A stretch of DNA of 64,000 nucleotides from Streptomyces sp. CNH099 (GCA_000514715.1 AZWL01000017.1:102385-166384); one strand, 5' to 3'. Shown: positions 7,893 through 16,074, numbered from the stretch's first letter. Notes: a model not told the origin generated them from the sequence alone. A program made the numbers and translations.

Positions 7893-8810
7893 CTAGTGGG
7901 ACCGCCGGTGCGGCTCGGTGGCGGCGGGTTCGGTCGCCGCCCAGCTGGCGAGGAGTCTCAACCGGTCCTCCGAGGCGGTGCCCGGCTCGGCGGTGTAGAT
8001 GGTCAGGTCGCGCACCGACCGGTCGGGCACGGGCAGGTTCAGGGTGCGGTAGGTCAGCTCCAGCCGGCCCACCTCGGGGTGCCGCAGCCGCTTGGCGCCC
8101 TCGTGGCGGATGCGGACGTCGTGCCTGGCCCACATGGTGCGGAACCCGGCGCTGAGCGTGGACAGTTCGCCGACGAGCGTGCGCAGGGCCCGGTCGTGGG
8201 GCTCACGCCCGGCTTCTGCGCGCAGCAGCGCCGCCGTGATGTGCGCGCCGTCGTCCCAGTCGACGAAGAGGTGCCGGGAGCCGGGGTCGAGGAAGAAGTA
8301 GCGGGGAAAGCTGGGGCGGCCCCGTTCGTCGGTGGTGTCGCTGTCGAACATCGGCGCGTACAGGGCCCGGCACAGCGCGTTGCTCGCGACGATGTCCCCT
8401 CGGCCGCTGCGTACGAAGGCGGCGGACGCCGTCATGGAGTCGAGCATCCACTGGACGGAGGGCGGGATCTCGACGTCCTTGCGGCGGGACGGCGCGCGGC
8501 GGGCGGGCCGGGCCGCTCGGGCCAGGGCGAACAGGTGGGTGCGCTCGTCCTCGTCCAGCCGCAGCGCGTGGGCCACCGCTTCCAGCACGTTATCGGAGAC
8601 GCCGATGATGTGGCCCTTCTCCAGCCGCGTGTACCACTCGGTGCTGACGCCCGCGAGCACGGCGACCTCCTCACGGCGCAGCCCCGGGACCCGGCGCCGG
8701 CCGCTGGTGGGCAGCCCGACCTGCGCCGGGGTGATCCTGGCGCGCCGGGTGGCGAGGAAGTCCCGGATGTCGGTGCGGTTGTCGGCTTGGTCGCCGGGGC
8801 GGGGGGCCAT
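7893..8810 (-). CDS. XRE-family regulator with MmyB-like ligand-binding domain
   Basis: A 305-residue regulator. Residues about 10-80 hold an XRE helix-turn-helix, with the GLRREEVAVLAGVSTEWYTRLE motif group and then the VSDNVLEAVAHALRL helix. The C-terminal about 180 residues are the MmyB-like PAS-type domain (WMLDSMTASAAFVRSGRGDI, VASNALCRALYAPMF, then RTMWARHDV...HPEVGRLEL). Such proteins commonly regulate an adjacent divergent oxidoreductase gene and may bind a small hydrophobic ligand. The frame is open far upstream, but family alignment begins at MAPRPGDQ. No ribosome binding site is visible, so it may be leaderless; a GTG at 8819 is an alternative start. The divergent dehydrogenase at 9000 is the likely target. 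Confidence 0.9.
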   Translation of the reverse strand: MAPRPGDQADNRTDIRDFLATRRARITPAQVGLPTSGRRRVPGLRREEVAVLAGVSTEWYTRLEKGHIIGVSDNVLEAVAHALRLDEDERTHLFALARAARPARRAPSRRKDVEIPPSVQWMLDSMTASAAFVRSGRGDIVASNALCRALYAPMFDSDTTDERGRPSFPRYFFLDPGSRHLFVDWDDGAHITAALLRAEAGREPHDRALRTLVGELSTLSAGFRTMWARHDVRIRHEGAKRLRHPEVGRLELTYRTLNLPVPDRSVRDLTIYTAEPGTASEDRLRLLASWAATEPAATEPHRRSH

Positions 8811-8999
8811 GCCATCCACGGTAGCCACGGACCGGTGGGGAGGGAGGCTGAGCTTGTACCCCCGATAAACCGAGCCTTCTCCGCATGCGCCGGCGACGGT
8901 TTCGTGGGGTCGGCGGTCCGAACGTGCCCCTCCCGGAGACGGATGCGCGGCACACGCGACGGGCCCGAAGTGGAGCATCACCCGATCGGAGGACACCTC

Positions 9000-10040
9000 A
9001 TGCGCGCAACGCTCATGTACGGCACGGGCGACGTCCGGGTCGAGGACGTGCCCGACCCCGTCATCCGTCAGCCCACCGACGCGCTGGTCCGCGTTACCGC
9101 GTCGTGTGTCTGCGGCAGCGACCTGTGGCCGTACGGCTCGATGCGTCCGGAGGACGGTCCCGCACGGATGGGGCACGAGTTCGTCGGCATCGTCGAGGAC
9201 GTCGGCTCGGAGGTCACCACCCTCGCGAAGGGCGACCTGGTCGTCGCGCCGTTCGCCACCTCCGACAACACGTGCGAGTTCTGCCGCGCGGGCCTGCACA
9301 CTTCCTGCGGCCACGCCCAGGCGGGCTTCTGGGGCGGCCTGCGCGACGGCGGCCAGGCCGAAGCGGTCCGTGTCCCGCTCGCCGACGGCACCCTCGTCAA
9401 GCTCCCGGTCCCGCCGGACTCGGCCCTCATGCCGTCGCTGCTGACGCTCTCGGACGTCTTCGGCACCGGACACCACGCCGCCGTCGCGGGAGGCGTCGAC
9501 GAGCGCACCCGCGTCACCGTGATCGGAGACGGCGCCGTCGGCCTGCTGGCGGTGCTGTCCGCCAGGCGGCTCGGCGCCGAGCAGATCGTCCTCATGGGGC
9601 GCCACCGGGCACGCACCGACCTGGGCCGGGAGTTCGGCGCCACCGACGTCGTCTCCGCCCGCGGCGAGGAGGGTGCCGCCCAGGTCAGGGATCTGACCGG
9701 CGGGCGAGGCACGCACGTGGTCATCGACGCCGTCGGCACACTGGCCGCCTACGAGCAGGCGGTCGGCGCCGTCCGCCCGGGCGGTGTGATCAGTCGCGTC
9801 GGCATCCCGCAGTACGAGGAGGCCCCGATCGGCTTCGGCAGCCTCTTCCGCGACAACATCCGGCTGACCGGCGGTCCGGCCCCGGCCCGTGCCTACATCG
9901 AGAAGCTGATGTCCGGCATCCTCGACGGCGCCGTCGAACCGGGGAAGGTCTTCGACGCCACGACCGACCTCGACGGCGTCCCGGCCGGCTACCGGGACAT
10001 GGCCGACCGCAAGAGCCTCAAGGTCCTCATCAAGCCCTGA
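9000..10040 (+). CDS. zinc-dependent alcohol dehydrogenase
   Basis: A 346-residue medium-chain dehydrogenase. The N-terminal GroES-like domain has C-G-S-D (VCGSD, near residue 38) and the GHEFVG catalytic zinc histidine. The structural-zinc lobe is reduced: only C-E-F-C plus a C-G-H are seen where four cysteines usually occur. The Rossmann fold carries VTVIGDGAVGLLAVLSARRLG (about 175-195) with the G-x-G-x-x-G dinucleotide motif. GGAGG lies upstream of the ATG at the right spacing. It probably oxidises a small alcohol or reduces an aldehyde with NAD(P). The substrate cannot be read from sequence. It is divergent from the XRE/MmyB regulator, a common regulator-oxidoreductase arrangement. Confidence 0.9.
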   Translation: MRATLMYGTGDVRVEDVPDPVIRQPTDALVRVTASCVCGSDLWPYGSMRPEDGPARMGHEFVGIVEDVGSEVTTLAKGDLVVAPFATSDNTCEFCRAGLHTSCGHAQAGFWGGLRDGGQAEAVRVPLADGTLVKLPVPPDSALMPSLLTLSDVFGTGHHAAVAGGVDERTRVTVIGDGAVGLLAVLSARRLGAEQIVLMGRHRARTDLGREFGATDVVSARGEEGAAQVRDLTGGRGTHVVIDAVGTLAAYEQAVGAVRPGGVISRVGIPQYEEAPIGFGSLFRDNIRLTGGPAPARAYIEKLMSGILDGAVEPGKVFDATTDLDGVPAGYRDMADRKSLKVLIKP

Positions 10041-10044
10041 CCCC

Positions 10045-10221
10045 TCAGCTCCGACGGGCGCACGCCTGACGAGCCGCGACCTTCAGGTGTTCCTGGACGC
10101 AGGGTGCGTCCAGCCGCAGTAAGGAGACGTCGATCTCAACGCCCACGCTGCCGGGCAGGCCGGGGTCCAGTTGGGCCGCCGGGGCGGCAACCCACTGAGC
10201 GGCTGCCTGCTCGGGTTGCCA
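10045..10221 (-). pseudogene. C-terminal remnant of an unidentified protein
   Basis: One minus-strand frame reads as plausible protein (QWVAAPAAQLDPGLPGSVGV, then LLRLDAPCVQEHLKVAARQA) down to a TGA at 10045-10047. It is closed upstream by a TGA with no start codon between. Composition is unlike the shadow frames. I read it as a gene fragment left by deletion; the parent family is unknown to me. Confidence 0.4.
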
Positions 10222-10290
10222 TCAGGGGCCGGTCGGGATGACCGACAGGCCATCGTCGCTCATCGGGGCCATTCGATTCGCCGATAGGTG

Positions 10291-10557
10291 TCAGCTGCCG
10301 GCGACGGCCCAGGCACGCCACTTCGGCGCGTCTGGGTCCGCTGCCTGCTGGGCTTCGCAGGAGAGGCGGTCGTCGCCCCAGCCGTCCTTGACAAGCGGCC
10401 CGGTGGGCGGCAGGGACAGCACGTGCAGCAGCACGTCCACGTACTGCTGCGAGGGGTCCAGCCTGAGGCCGGCGACCTCAGGTTCGTTGAGGGCGACGCC
10501 CAGGCGGCCCGGCGACTCCGTGTCCCATTCGCTCGCGCCATCGCCGACCGCACCACG
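10291..10557 (-). pseudogene. remnant of an unidentified hypothetical gene
   Basis: The minus-strand frame ending at the TGA 10291-10293 encodes protein-like sequence of about 85 residues. It includes VALNEPEVAGLRLDPSQQYV, then VLSLPPTGPLVKDGWGDD and APKWRAWAVAGS. A stop sits immediately upstream at 10558-10560 and there is no ATG or GTG start in frame. It appears to be the C-terminal end of a decayed gene. It lies between another fragment and an integrase fragment, which supports a gene graveyard. Confidence 0.45.
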
Positions 10558-10571
10558 TCACCGAGGCAACT

Positions 10572-10843
10572 GACTCCCCCGGCTTCGGACTTGAGCCAGG
10601 TCCGCCAGACGTGCCGCGCGCCTTCAGGGGAAAGTGGCGCAAGGCGCGGACGGAGGCCGGGTTGCCGGAGCACTTCCGGTTCTACGACCTACGGCACACC
10701 GGGCACACACTGTGGACTCAGTCCGGCGCGACACACGTCGGCGGGAGGTCGCCACCGGCATCGACGCCCGGATTCGCGCCGAGCGGGAGAAGGCCACGGA
10801 AGTCGACCCGTCATCGGGCACGCGACGGGCACGAAGTTCCTGA
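10572..10843 (+). pseudogene. tyrosine-type integrase remnant
   Basis: Two pieces of a streptomycete phage/ICE integrase C-terminus lie in different frames. The first reads FRGKWRKARTEAGLPEHF then RFYDLRHTGHTLWTQSGAT, which keeps the first catalytic Arg box (DLRHTG). The second reads REVATGIDARIRAEREKATE and ends at the TGA 10841-10843. About 30 residues between them, which should hold the H-x-x-R box and the nucleophilic Tyr, are deleted and the frame is shifted. The catalytic N-terminal half is also absent, so it cannot recombine DNA. It ends about 55 bases from the 3' end of tRNA-Gly, the usual place for such an integrase beside its attachment site. Confidence 0.75.
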
Positions 10844-10851
10844 ATTGGTCC

Positions 10852-10890
10852 AGACAACAAACAACCCCCGGGCTTCCAGCCTGGGGGTTT
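10852..10890 (-). terminator. rho-independent terminator of tRNA-Gly
   Basis: Read on the minus strand, AACCCCC-A-GGCT, a short loop, then AGCC-C-GGGGGTT is followed by TTGTTTGTTG. This is a strong stem with a T-rich tail directly after the tRNA-Gly 3' end. Confidence 0.8.
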
Positions 10891-10894
10891 GGCG

Positions 10895-10968
10895 TGGAGC
10901 GGGCGACGGGAATCGAACCCGCGCTCTGAGCTTGGGAAGCTCATGTTCTACCATTAAACTACGCCCGC
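10895..10968 (-). tRNA. tRNA-Gly (anticodon CCC)
   Basis: The minus-strand transcript starts GCGGGCG at 10968 and its acceptor stem pairs with CGCCCGC at 10905-10899. The anticodon arm is TGAGC-TTCCCAA-GCTCA, giving anticodon CCC after U33. The T-arm is CGGG-TTCGATT-CCCG. The discriminator is T at 10898 and CCA is encoded at 10897-10895. It reads GGG glycine codons, which are frequent in this genome. An integrase remnant faces its 3' end, so the gene has probably served as an integration site. A terminator follows. Confidence 0.95.
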
Positions 10969-11039
10969 GCTGAGCGCCCCTCGGGGTGCTTCACCGCTGA
11001 CACTCTACCGTATGTGCGCCCCCCGGCGAGTCCGTCGGG

Positions 11040-11150
11040 GGGCGTCTTGGTGTTGTGGTGTGGAGGTGCGGGGTGGGGTGGGGGTTGGGGTTTACGGTGG
11101 GGGGTCTGGGTGTGGGTGGGGGGTGTTGGGGCGGGGTGGTTGGTCCCGTA
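11040..11150. repeat. G/T-rich low-complexity tract with G-quadruplex potential
   Basis: The plus strand is a run of G3-G6 blocks separated by one to three bases. The densest part, around 11070-11095, contains GGGGTGGGGTGGGGGTTGGGG-type spacing. This fits the classical four-tract G-quadruplex pattern several times over. It lies between tRNA-Gly (minus strand) and the 56-residue protein gene (plus strand), so it is in or near both promoters. Confidence 0.7.
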
Positions 11151-11185
11151 GTGTGGCTTTTGTTGCGTTACGGGGAAGGAGTCTG

Positions 11186-11356
11186 ATGGAGTCCACCGTC
11201 GTCCGATGTGCCGAAGGGCACGTCTTCAGCACCACCTCGCTCCCGATGCAGAACGTCGGCGCCGCCCGGCGGATCGGGTCCGGCGGGCTCGTGCGGTGCC
11301 CGCGGTGTGCGCGGCTGCGGAACGTCGTGCCGGTGGGTAAGGGCGAGGAGCGGTAG
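11186..11356 (+). CDS. small zinc-ribbon-like protein
   Basis: A 56-residue protein starting at an ATG preceded by AAGGAG. It has an N-terminal C-A-E-G-H (residues about 8-12) and a C-P-R-C (about 39-42), a C-x3-H / C-x2-C arrangement that could bind one zinc. The fold resembles short ribbon proteins of streptomycetes that are annotated only as hypothetical. It ends 28 bases before dcd and is tightly packed with it, but dcd seems to have its own promoter. Function is unknown. Confidence 0.75.
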   Translation: MESTVVRCAEGHVFSTTSLPMQNVGAARRIGSGGLVRCPRCARLRNVVPVGKGEER

Positions 11357-11372
11357 CGCGCGGGGCAGCCGG

Positions 11373-11378
11373 TAGGGT
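11373..11378 (+). promoter_or_regulatory. -10-like element for a leaderless dcd transcript
   Basis: TAGGGT (TANNNT form) lies six bases before the GTG start of dcd, with no Shine-Dalgarno sequence between. Transcription would start at or next to the GTG, giving a leaderless mRNA, which is common in Streptomyces. No clear -35 box is seen. Confidence 0.5.
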
Positions 11379-11384
11379 CGGGGC

Positions 11385-11960
11385 GTGCTGCTCTCTGACA
11401 AGGACATCCGGACCGAGGTCGACGCCGGGCGGGTCCGGATCGAGCCCTTCGACGACGCGATGATCCAGCCGTCCAGCGTGGACGTACGCCTCGACCGCTA
11501 CTTCCGGGTGTTCGAGAACCACCGCTACCCGCACATCGACCCGGCCGTCGAACAGAGCGACCTCACGCGGCTCGTGGAGCCGGAGGGCGACGAGTGCTTC
11601 ATCCTGCACCCCGGGGAGTTCGTGCTGGCCTCCACGTACGAGGTCATCTCCCTGCCCGACGACATCGCCTCCCGGCTGGAGGGCAAGTCCAGCCTCGGCC
11701 GGCTCGGGTTGCTCACGCACTCCACCGCCGGCTTCATCGACCCCGGGTTCAGCGGGCACGTGACGCTGGAGCTGTCCAACGTCGCGACGCTGCCCATGAA
11801 GCTCTGGCCGGGCATGAAGATCGGGCAGCTGTGCATGTTCCGGCTGAGTTCGCCCGCCGAGCACTCGTACGGGTCCGCCAAGTACGGTTCCCGCTACCAG
11901 GGGCAGCGGGGGCCCACGCCGTCGCGGTCCTACCTCAACTTCCACCGTACGCGCATCTGA
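11385..11960 (+). CDS. dcd: dCTP deaminase
   Basis: A 191-residue enzyme that deaminates dCTP to dUTP for dTTP synthesis in the cytoplasm. It starts MLLSDKDIRTEVDAGRVRI and carries the family's substrate-binding regions: PSSVDVRLDRYFRVF, EGKSSLGRLGLLTHSTAGF (catalytic Glu and phosphate-binding Arg region) and SAKYGSRYQGQRGPTPSR near the C-terminus. Length equals typical bacterial Dcd. The GTG start at 11385 has no ribosome binding site and is six bases after a TAGGGT element, so translation is probably leaderless. Position beside tRNA-Gly is, as I recall, usual in streptomycetes. Confidence 0.96.
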   Translation: MLLSDKDIRTEVDAGRVRIEPFDDAMIQPSSVDVRLDRYFRVFENHRYPHIDPAVEQSDLTRLVEPEGDECFILHPGEFVLASTYEVISLPDDIASRLEGKSSLGRLGLLTHSTAGFIDPGFSGHVTLELSNVATLPMKLWPGMKIGQLCMFRLSSPAEHSYGSAKYGSRYQGQRGPTPSRSYLNFHRTRI

Positions 11961-11969
11961 CGACCCGCT

Positions 11970-12872
11970 TCAGAGCGTGCCCAGCTTCACCAGCACCAGC
12001 AGTGCGGCCAACTGGATCGAGCACGCCCCCAGCGCCCGCGGCCACGGCAGGTCGTGCGACTTGCTCACCATCGACGTCAGCAGCGCACCCGCCGCCAGCC
12101 AGGTCAGCCACCCCACGCCCTGCGCGAACGCGTCCTCGCCGCCGATGAACATCGCGACCAGCAGCCGCGGCGCGTCCGTGAGCGCCACGATCAGCATCGC
12201 CAGGCCCGCCGTCGGGGCCAGCGCGCCCGCGCCGCCCAGCTGGCGGGCGAGGGTGTGCGTGACCGTGCCCATGACCAGGCCGCTGAGGGTGACGGCGACG
12301 CCCGTGGCGACGATCCACGGGATGCTCGCGGAGATCGTCGAGTTGAGCACCTCGTCGCGGGCCTCCTCCAGGCCGAAGACGGCGAGCAGGCCGTAGAGGA
12401 AGCTGACGGTCAGCGCGGGGCCCCACATGCTGTGGTCCCGCATCTGCCAGAAGGTGCGGTTCGGGTGGCGGACGAGGCCGCGGAGCAGGTCCTTCCAGTG
12501 CAGCCGCGGGCCCACGGGCGGGGCCGCCGCCTCGCCGGCGCGGTAGACCCGGCCGTCGTCGTACCGGTCGTTGTCGTACCGGCCGTCGTCGTACGGGCCA
12601 TAGGCGTCCGGCGCCGCGCCTATGCCGTACGGCTGGGTGTTGCCGGGGCGGTCGGCGGCGTACGGGTCGTGGCCGCCGTCGTAGTACTCGGGCCCCGGGC
12701 CGTGGCTGCCGCGGGGCTGCTGCCACCCGTTCCCGTACGGCTGACCGTGCCCGGGAGGCGGCGGGGGACCGCCGTACTGCGGCGGTGGGCCGCCGTAGGG
12801 CGGGCCGCCCTGCGGCGGGCCCTGCGGGCGTCCCTGCTGCCGACCGTCGTGGGACTGGCGTCCCCGGCCCAT
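11970..12872 (-). CDS. Yip1-family integral membrane protein with Pro/Gly-rich N-terminus
   Basis: A 300-residue protein. The first about 130 residues are low-complexity and cytoplasmic (GPPQGGPPYGGPPPQYGG and DRYDDGR repeats). The rest contains five hydrophobic segments characteristic of the Yip1 domain (e.g. LTVSFLYGLLAVFGLEEA, TGVAVTLSGLVMGTVTHTLA, and the C-terminal CSIQLAALLVLVKLG). AGGA precedes the ATG at 12872; upstream GTG 12887 is less likely. Bacterial Yip1 proteins have no settled function. The proline-rich tail resembles interaction regions of actinobacterial membrane proteins. The gene is convergent with dcd, with nine bases between stops. Confidence 0.85.
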   Translation of the reverse strand: MGRGRQSHDGRQQGRPQGPPQGGPPYGGPPPQYGGPPPPPGHGQPYGNGWQQPRGSHGPGPEYYDGGHDPYAADRPGNTQPYGIGAAPDAYGPYDDGRYDNDRYDDGRVYRAGEAAAPPVGPRLHWKDLLRGLVRHPNRTFWQMRDHSMWGPALTVSFLYGLLAVFGLEEARDEVLNSTISASIPWIVATGVAVTLSGLVMGTVTHTLARQLGGAGALAPTAGLAMLIVALTDAPRLLVAMFIGGEDAFAQGVGWLTWLAAGALLTSMVSKSHDLPWPRALGACSIQLAALLVLVKLGTL

Positions 12873-13335
12873 TCTGAATCCTGCCACGCAATCGAACGTA
12901 CCCGGTCTTGAGCGCCGAGGTCACCGGTGCCCGGGAATACGGGGGACCTTTGCGGCCGGGACGCCGATTCCCGTAGGGGATCCGCCCTACGGGACGGGGG
13001 ATCGGGCCGGCGGGCGGCGGGGCAGCCGGGACCCGGCCGGGGGAGGTCCGGGCCCCGGCCGTCGGTGCGGCGGCCGTACGCTCTCGGCCCCCGGGCCCCG
13101 GGTCACTTGAGTCTCGTGTCCTATGACACGCGCGACCCCGCGACGGTTGTACCACCTCGTGCGCCGGCACCCCCACGGCCGGTCCCGCATGGGGCGCGGG
13201 ACCGGCCGCCGTGGGGGGTTGCCCGTGGTGTTTCCCGTTCCGTGCGGCCTCGCCGCGCCGTTGCTGTACCGCCTGCTTGCCGTACCGGCCTGCTGTCGTA
13301 CCGGCCTGCTTGCCGTACCGCCTCGCCGTACCCGC
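12873..13335. other. intergenic region with hairpins and imperfect repeats
   Basis: About 460 bases between the iron-sulfur gene and the Yip1 gene, both on the minus strand. It holds a perfect 9-bp inverted repeat, CCCGTAGGG-GATCCG-CCCTACGGG (12970-12993), the large terminator hairpin listed separately, and several imperfect copies of a CTTGCCGTACCGGCCTG-like unit at about 13262-13345. No gene is supported. Confidence 0.6.
13170..13217 (-). terminator. strong hairpin downstream of the iron-sulfur oxidoreductase gene
   Basis: CCCCCACGG-CCGGTCCCGC pairs with GCGGGACCGG-(CCG bulge)-CCGTGGGGG around an ATGGGGC loop. There is no T-run, as is usual in this G+C class. It ends the transcript reading leftward from 13336. 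Confidence 0.65.
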
Positions 13336-15690
13336 CTACCTCGCCGGCTGCGGCTCCGGCTCGCTCTCCGCCGCCCCGGCGTCGTCCGCGGGCGGGTCCT
13401 CCGCCGGCTTCTTCACCGAGTCCAGCAACAGCTGCGCCACGTCCACGACGGCCAGCGACTCCTTCGCCGCCCCCGCGTTCTTCTTGCCGTTTACGGAGTC
13501 CGTAAGCATCACGAGGCAGAAAGGACACGCGGTGGACAGAATGTCCGGGTTCAGCGAGAGCGCCTCGTCCACGCGCTCGTCGTTGATCCGCTTGCCGATG
13601 CGCTCCTCCATCCACATGCGGGCGCCGCCGGCGCCGCAGCAGAAGCCGCGCTCCTTGTGCCGGTGCATCTCCTCGTTCCGTACGCCCGGGACCTTGGCGA
13701 TGATCTCGCGCGGGGGCGTGTAGACCTTGTTGTGCCGGCCCAGGTAGCAGGGGTCGTGGTACGTGATGAGCCCTTCGACCGGCGTCACCGGGACCAGCCG
13801 GCCCTCGTCCACGAGGTGCTGGAGCAGCTGCGTGTGGTGGATGACCTCGTAGTGGCCGCCGAGCTGCGGATACTCGTTGGCGATGGTGTTGAAGCAGTGC
13901 GGGCAGGTGGCGACGATCTTCTTCTTCGCCTTCTCGACCGTCACCCCCTCCTCCTCGTCCTCCCCGAACGCCATGTTGAGCATCGCGACGTTCTCCTCGC
14001 CCAGCTGCTGGAAGAGGAACTCGTTGCCCAGGCGCCGCGGCGAGTCGCCGGTGCACTTCTCGTCGCCGCCCATGATCGCGAACTTCACGCCGGCGATGTG
14101 CAGCAGCTCCGCGAAGGCCTTGGTGGTCTTCTTCGCCCGGTCCTCCAGCGCGCCCGCGCACCCGACCCAGTACAGGTAGTCGACCTCGGAGAGGTCCTCG
14201 ACGTCCTTGCCGACGACCGGGATCTCGATGCCCGTGTCCGCCGCCAGCTCCTTCGTCCACTCCAGCCGCTGCTTCTTGGCGAGCCCCCAGGGGTTGCCCT
14301 TCTTCTCCAGGTTCTTCAGCATCGTGCCCGCCTCGGACGGGAAGGCGCTTTCGATCATGACCTGGTAGCGGCGCATGTCGACGATGTGGTCGACGTGCTC
14401 GATGTCGACCGGGCACTGCTCGACGCACGCGCCGCAGGTGGTGCAGGACCACAGCACGTCCGGGTCGATGACGCCCCCCGCGGCGGAGCCGCTGTCAGAT
14501 GCGGCCGCGGCGGTGCCGACGAGCGGGCGCTCGGCCTCGGCGAGCGCGTCGGCCGGCACGTCCGCGAGCTGCTCGGCGGTCGCCTTCTCCGCGCCCTCGG
14601 CCGTCTTGCCGCCACCGGCGAGGAGGTACGGGGCCTTGGCGGCGGCGTGCTCGCGCAGCGCCATGACGAGCAGCTTGGGCGACAGCGGCTTGCCGGTGTT
14701 CCAGGCCGGGCACTGCGACTGGCAGCGGCCGCACTCCGTGCAGGTGGAGAAGTCGAGGATGCCCTTCCAGGAGAAGTGCTCGACCTGGCTCACGCCGAAG
14801 ACCGGCTCCTCGCCGTCCTCGTCGTCGAAGACCGTCTCGAAGTCGATCGGCTTGCCGTCGGAGACCATCGGCTGGAGCGCGCCCAGGGCGACCGCGCCGT
14901 CGGCGTTGCGCTTGAACCAGATGTTGGGGAAGGCGAGGAAGCGGTGCCAGGCCACGCCCATCGTGGTGTTCAGGCCGAGGACGATCGCCCAGATGAAGGA
15001 GGTCGAGATCTTGATCATCGCGACGAGGTAGACGAGGTTCTGGACGGTGCCGGTGTCCATCCCGTCGACCGCGGCGGTCACCGGGTACGACACGAAGTAG
15101 GCGGCCTCGTAGCCTCCCCCAGAGCCTCCGGCCTGGGCGGTGCCCCCATCGTGGTGCAGCGCACCCTCCAGCCCGCGCAGCACCAGGATGCAGAGGCCGA
15201 TGACGAGGATGACGTACTCGACGAAGTACGCCTGCCACATCGTCGAGCCGGTGAAGCGCGACTTGCGGCCGGCCCGCGACGGCAGGCTCAGCAGCCGGAT
15301 CACGATGAGCGTGGCGACGCCGAGCGTGGTCATCAGCGCGATGAACTCCACGAACAGCTCGTACGGGAGCCAGTCGCCGATCACCGGCAGCAGCCAGTCG
15401 GCCTGGAACAGCTGCCCGAAGGCGTTGACGAGCGTCAGCACCAGGGTGAGGAAGCCGATGGCGACGAACCAGTGCGCGATGCCGATGACGCCCCAGCGGT
15501 TCATCCGGGTATGGCCGAGGAACTCCTTGGCCAGGGTGACGCTCCGCGCGACGGGGGCGTCCGTGCGGCTGCCGGCGGGGACGGGCCCGCCGAGCTGGAC
15601 GAAGTTGACGATCTGCCCGATGGCGCGGGAGAAGAGCGCGACGCCGACCGCGGTGATCACCAGCGATACGACGATGGCGGCGAGCTGCAT
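13336..15690 (-). CDS. membrane-anchored iron-sulfur heterodisulfide reductase-like protein
   Basis: A 784-residue protein with three parts. The N-terminal about 290 residues carry about six membrane helices (MQLAAIVVSLVITAVGVALF onward). Two 4Fe-4S clusters follow (CTECGRCQSQCP and CTTCGACVEQCP, about 325-430). Two CCG domains form the C-terminus (GCAGALED...; CPHCFNT; YHDPCYLGRHN; CCGAGGARMW). The architecture matches HdrD/GlpC-like Fe-S oxidoreductases that pass electrons between a soluble partner and the membrane quinone pool. The partner is unknown. GAGGAGCCCTCC lies just upstream of the ATG at 15690, so the longer frame to 15837 is rejected. The last about 30 residues are an acidic/proline tail. 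Confidence 0.93.
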   Translation of the reverse strand: MQLAAIVVSLVITAVGVALFSRAIGQIVNFVQLGGPVPAGSRTDAPVARSVTLAKEFLGHTRMNRWGVIGIAHWFVAIGFLTLVLTLVNAFGQLFQADWLLPVIGDWLPYELFVEFIALMTTLGVATLIVIRLLSLPSRAGRKSRFTGSTMWQAYFVEYVILVIGLCILVLRGLEGALHHDGGTAQAGGSGGGYEAAYFVSYPVTAAVDGMDTGTVQNLVYLVAMIKISTSFIWAIVLGLNTTMGVAWHRFLAFPNIWFKRNADGAVALGALQPMVSDGKPIDFETVFDDEDGEEPVFGVSQVEHFSWKGILDFSTCTECGRCQSQCPAWNTGKPLSPKLLVMALREHAAAKAPYLLAGGGKTAEGAEKATAEQLADVPADALAEAERPLVGTAAAASDSGSAAGGVIDPDVLWSCTTCGACVEQCPVDIEHVDHIVDMRRYQVMIESAFPSEAGTMLKNLEKKGNPWGLAKKQRLEWTKELAADTGIEIPVVGKDVEDLSEVDYLYWVGCAGALEDRAKKTTKAFAELLHIAGVKFAIMGGDEKCTGDSPRRLGNEFLFQQLGEENVAMLNMAFGEDEEEGVTVEKAKKKIVATCPHCFNTIANEYPQLGGHYEVIHHTQLLQHLVDEGRLVPVTPVEGLITYHDPCYLGRHNKVYTPPREIIAKVPGVRNEEMHRHKERGFCCGAGGARMWMEERIGKRINDERVDEALSLNPDILSTACPFCLVMLTDSVNGKKNAGAAKESLAVVDVAQLLLDSVKKPAEDPPADDAGAAESEPEPQPAR

Positions 15691-15717
15691 GGAGGGCTCC
15701 TCGGCCTGTCTGCTCCG

Positions 15718-15845
15718 GGTTTCTGCTGCTGTGTGCGTGCTGCTGTGTGCGTACTGCCTGATACGTACTGCCTGATGCGTGCTGTCTGCTGCTGCGTTCT
15801 GCTGCGTTCTGCTGCGTTCTGCCGTGTGCTGCGGCACGTGCTGCT
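15718..15845. repeat. CTG-rich short tandem repeats upstream of the iron-sulfur gene
   Basis: The leader region contains tandem TGCTGCGTTC units (three consecutive copies near 15792-15822) plus variant TGCTGTGTGCG and TACTGCCTGATRCG pairs. It reads as slipped-strand repeat expansion in the 5' region of the minus-strand gene. No coding role is apparent. Confidence 0.65.
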
Positions 15846-16021
15846 GACTCGCTTACCCAGCCACTACTAAGCGGTAACTTACCGCCCCTCCGCCCGAGCG
15901 TACCCGGGTGTTCCGGCCCTCTGAAGCCGCCCGGCCGGTGATGTGCGTCGCGCCTCCGGCGGCGCCGTGGCCCCCGGCCCGCCGTCCGAAAACCCGTTCC
16001 CACCTGGAGTGACGCACAAAA
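15846..16021. other. divergent promoter region upstream of dnaK
   Basis: This sequence and the two HAIR sites after it separate the minus-strand iron-sulfur gene from dnaK. G+C falls near 15860-15885. I see no gene. Promoter hexamers for dnaK cannot be placed with confidence, though TTGAGT inside HAIR site 1 could double as a -35 box. Confidence 0.4.
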
Positions 16022-16042
16022 CTTGAGTCGGCCTGACTCAGC
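16022..16042 (+). promoter_or_regulatory. HAIR element 1 (HspR operator) upstream of dnaK
   Basis: CTTGAGT-N7-ACTCAGC differs from the HAIR consensus CTTGAGT-N7-ACTCAAG only in the last two bases. HspR bound with DnaK represses the operon here in Streptomyces. The site lies about 86 bases before the dnaK ATG. Confidence 0.85.
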
Positions 16043-16074
16043 TGAATTGCGCCTGGGCCTCTCGGCATGGCACT

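Noticed and set aside
8811..9716. N-terminal 300 codons of the long frame ending in the XRE regulator
   Set aside because: This part is antisense to the alcohol dehydrogenase gene, and homology of the regulator begins at 8810.
13123..15870. 915-codon plus-strand frame opposite the iron-sulfur gene
   Set aside because: The minus-strand protein has complete cluster motifs and a ribosome binding site; the plus-strand text is low-complexity shadow.
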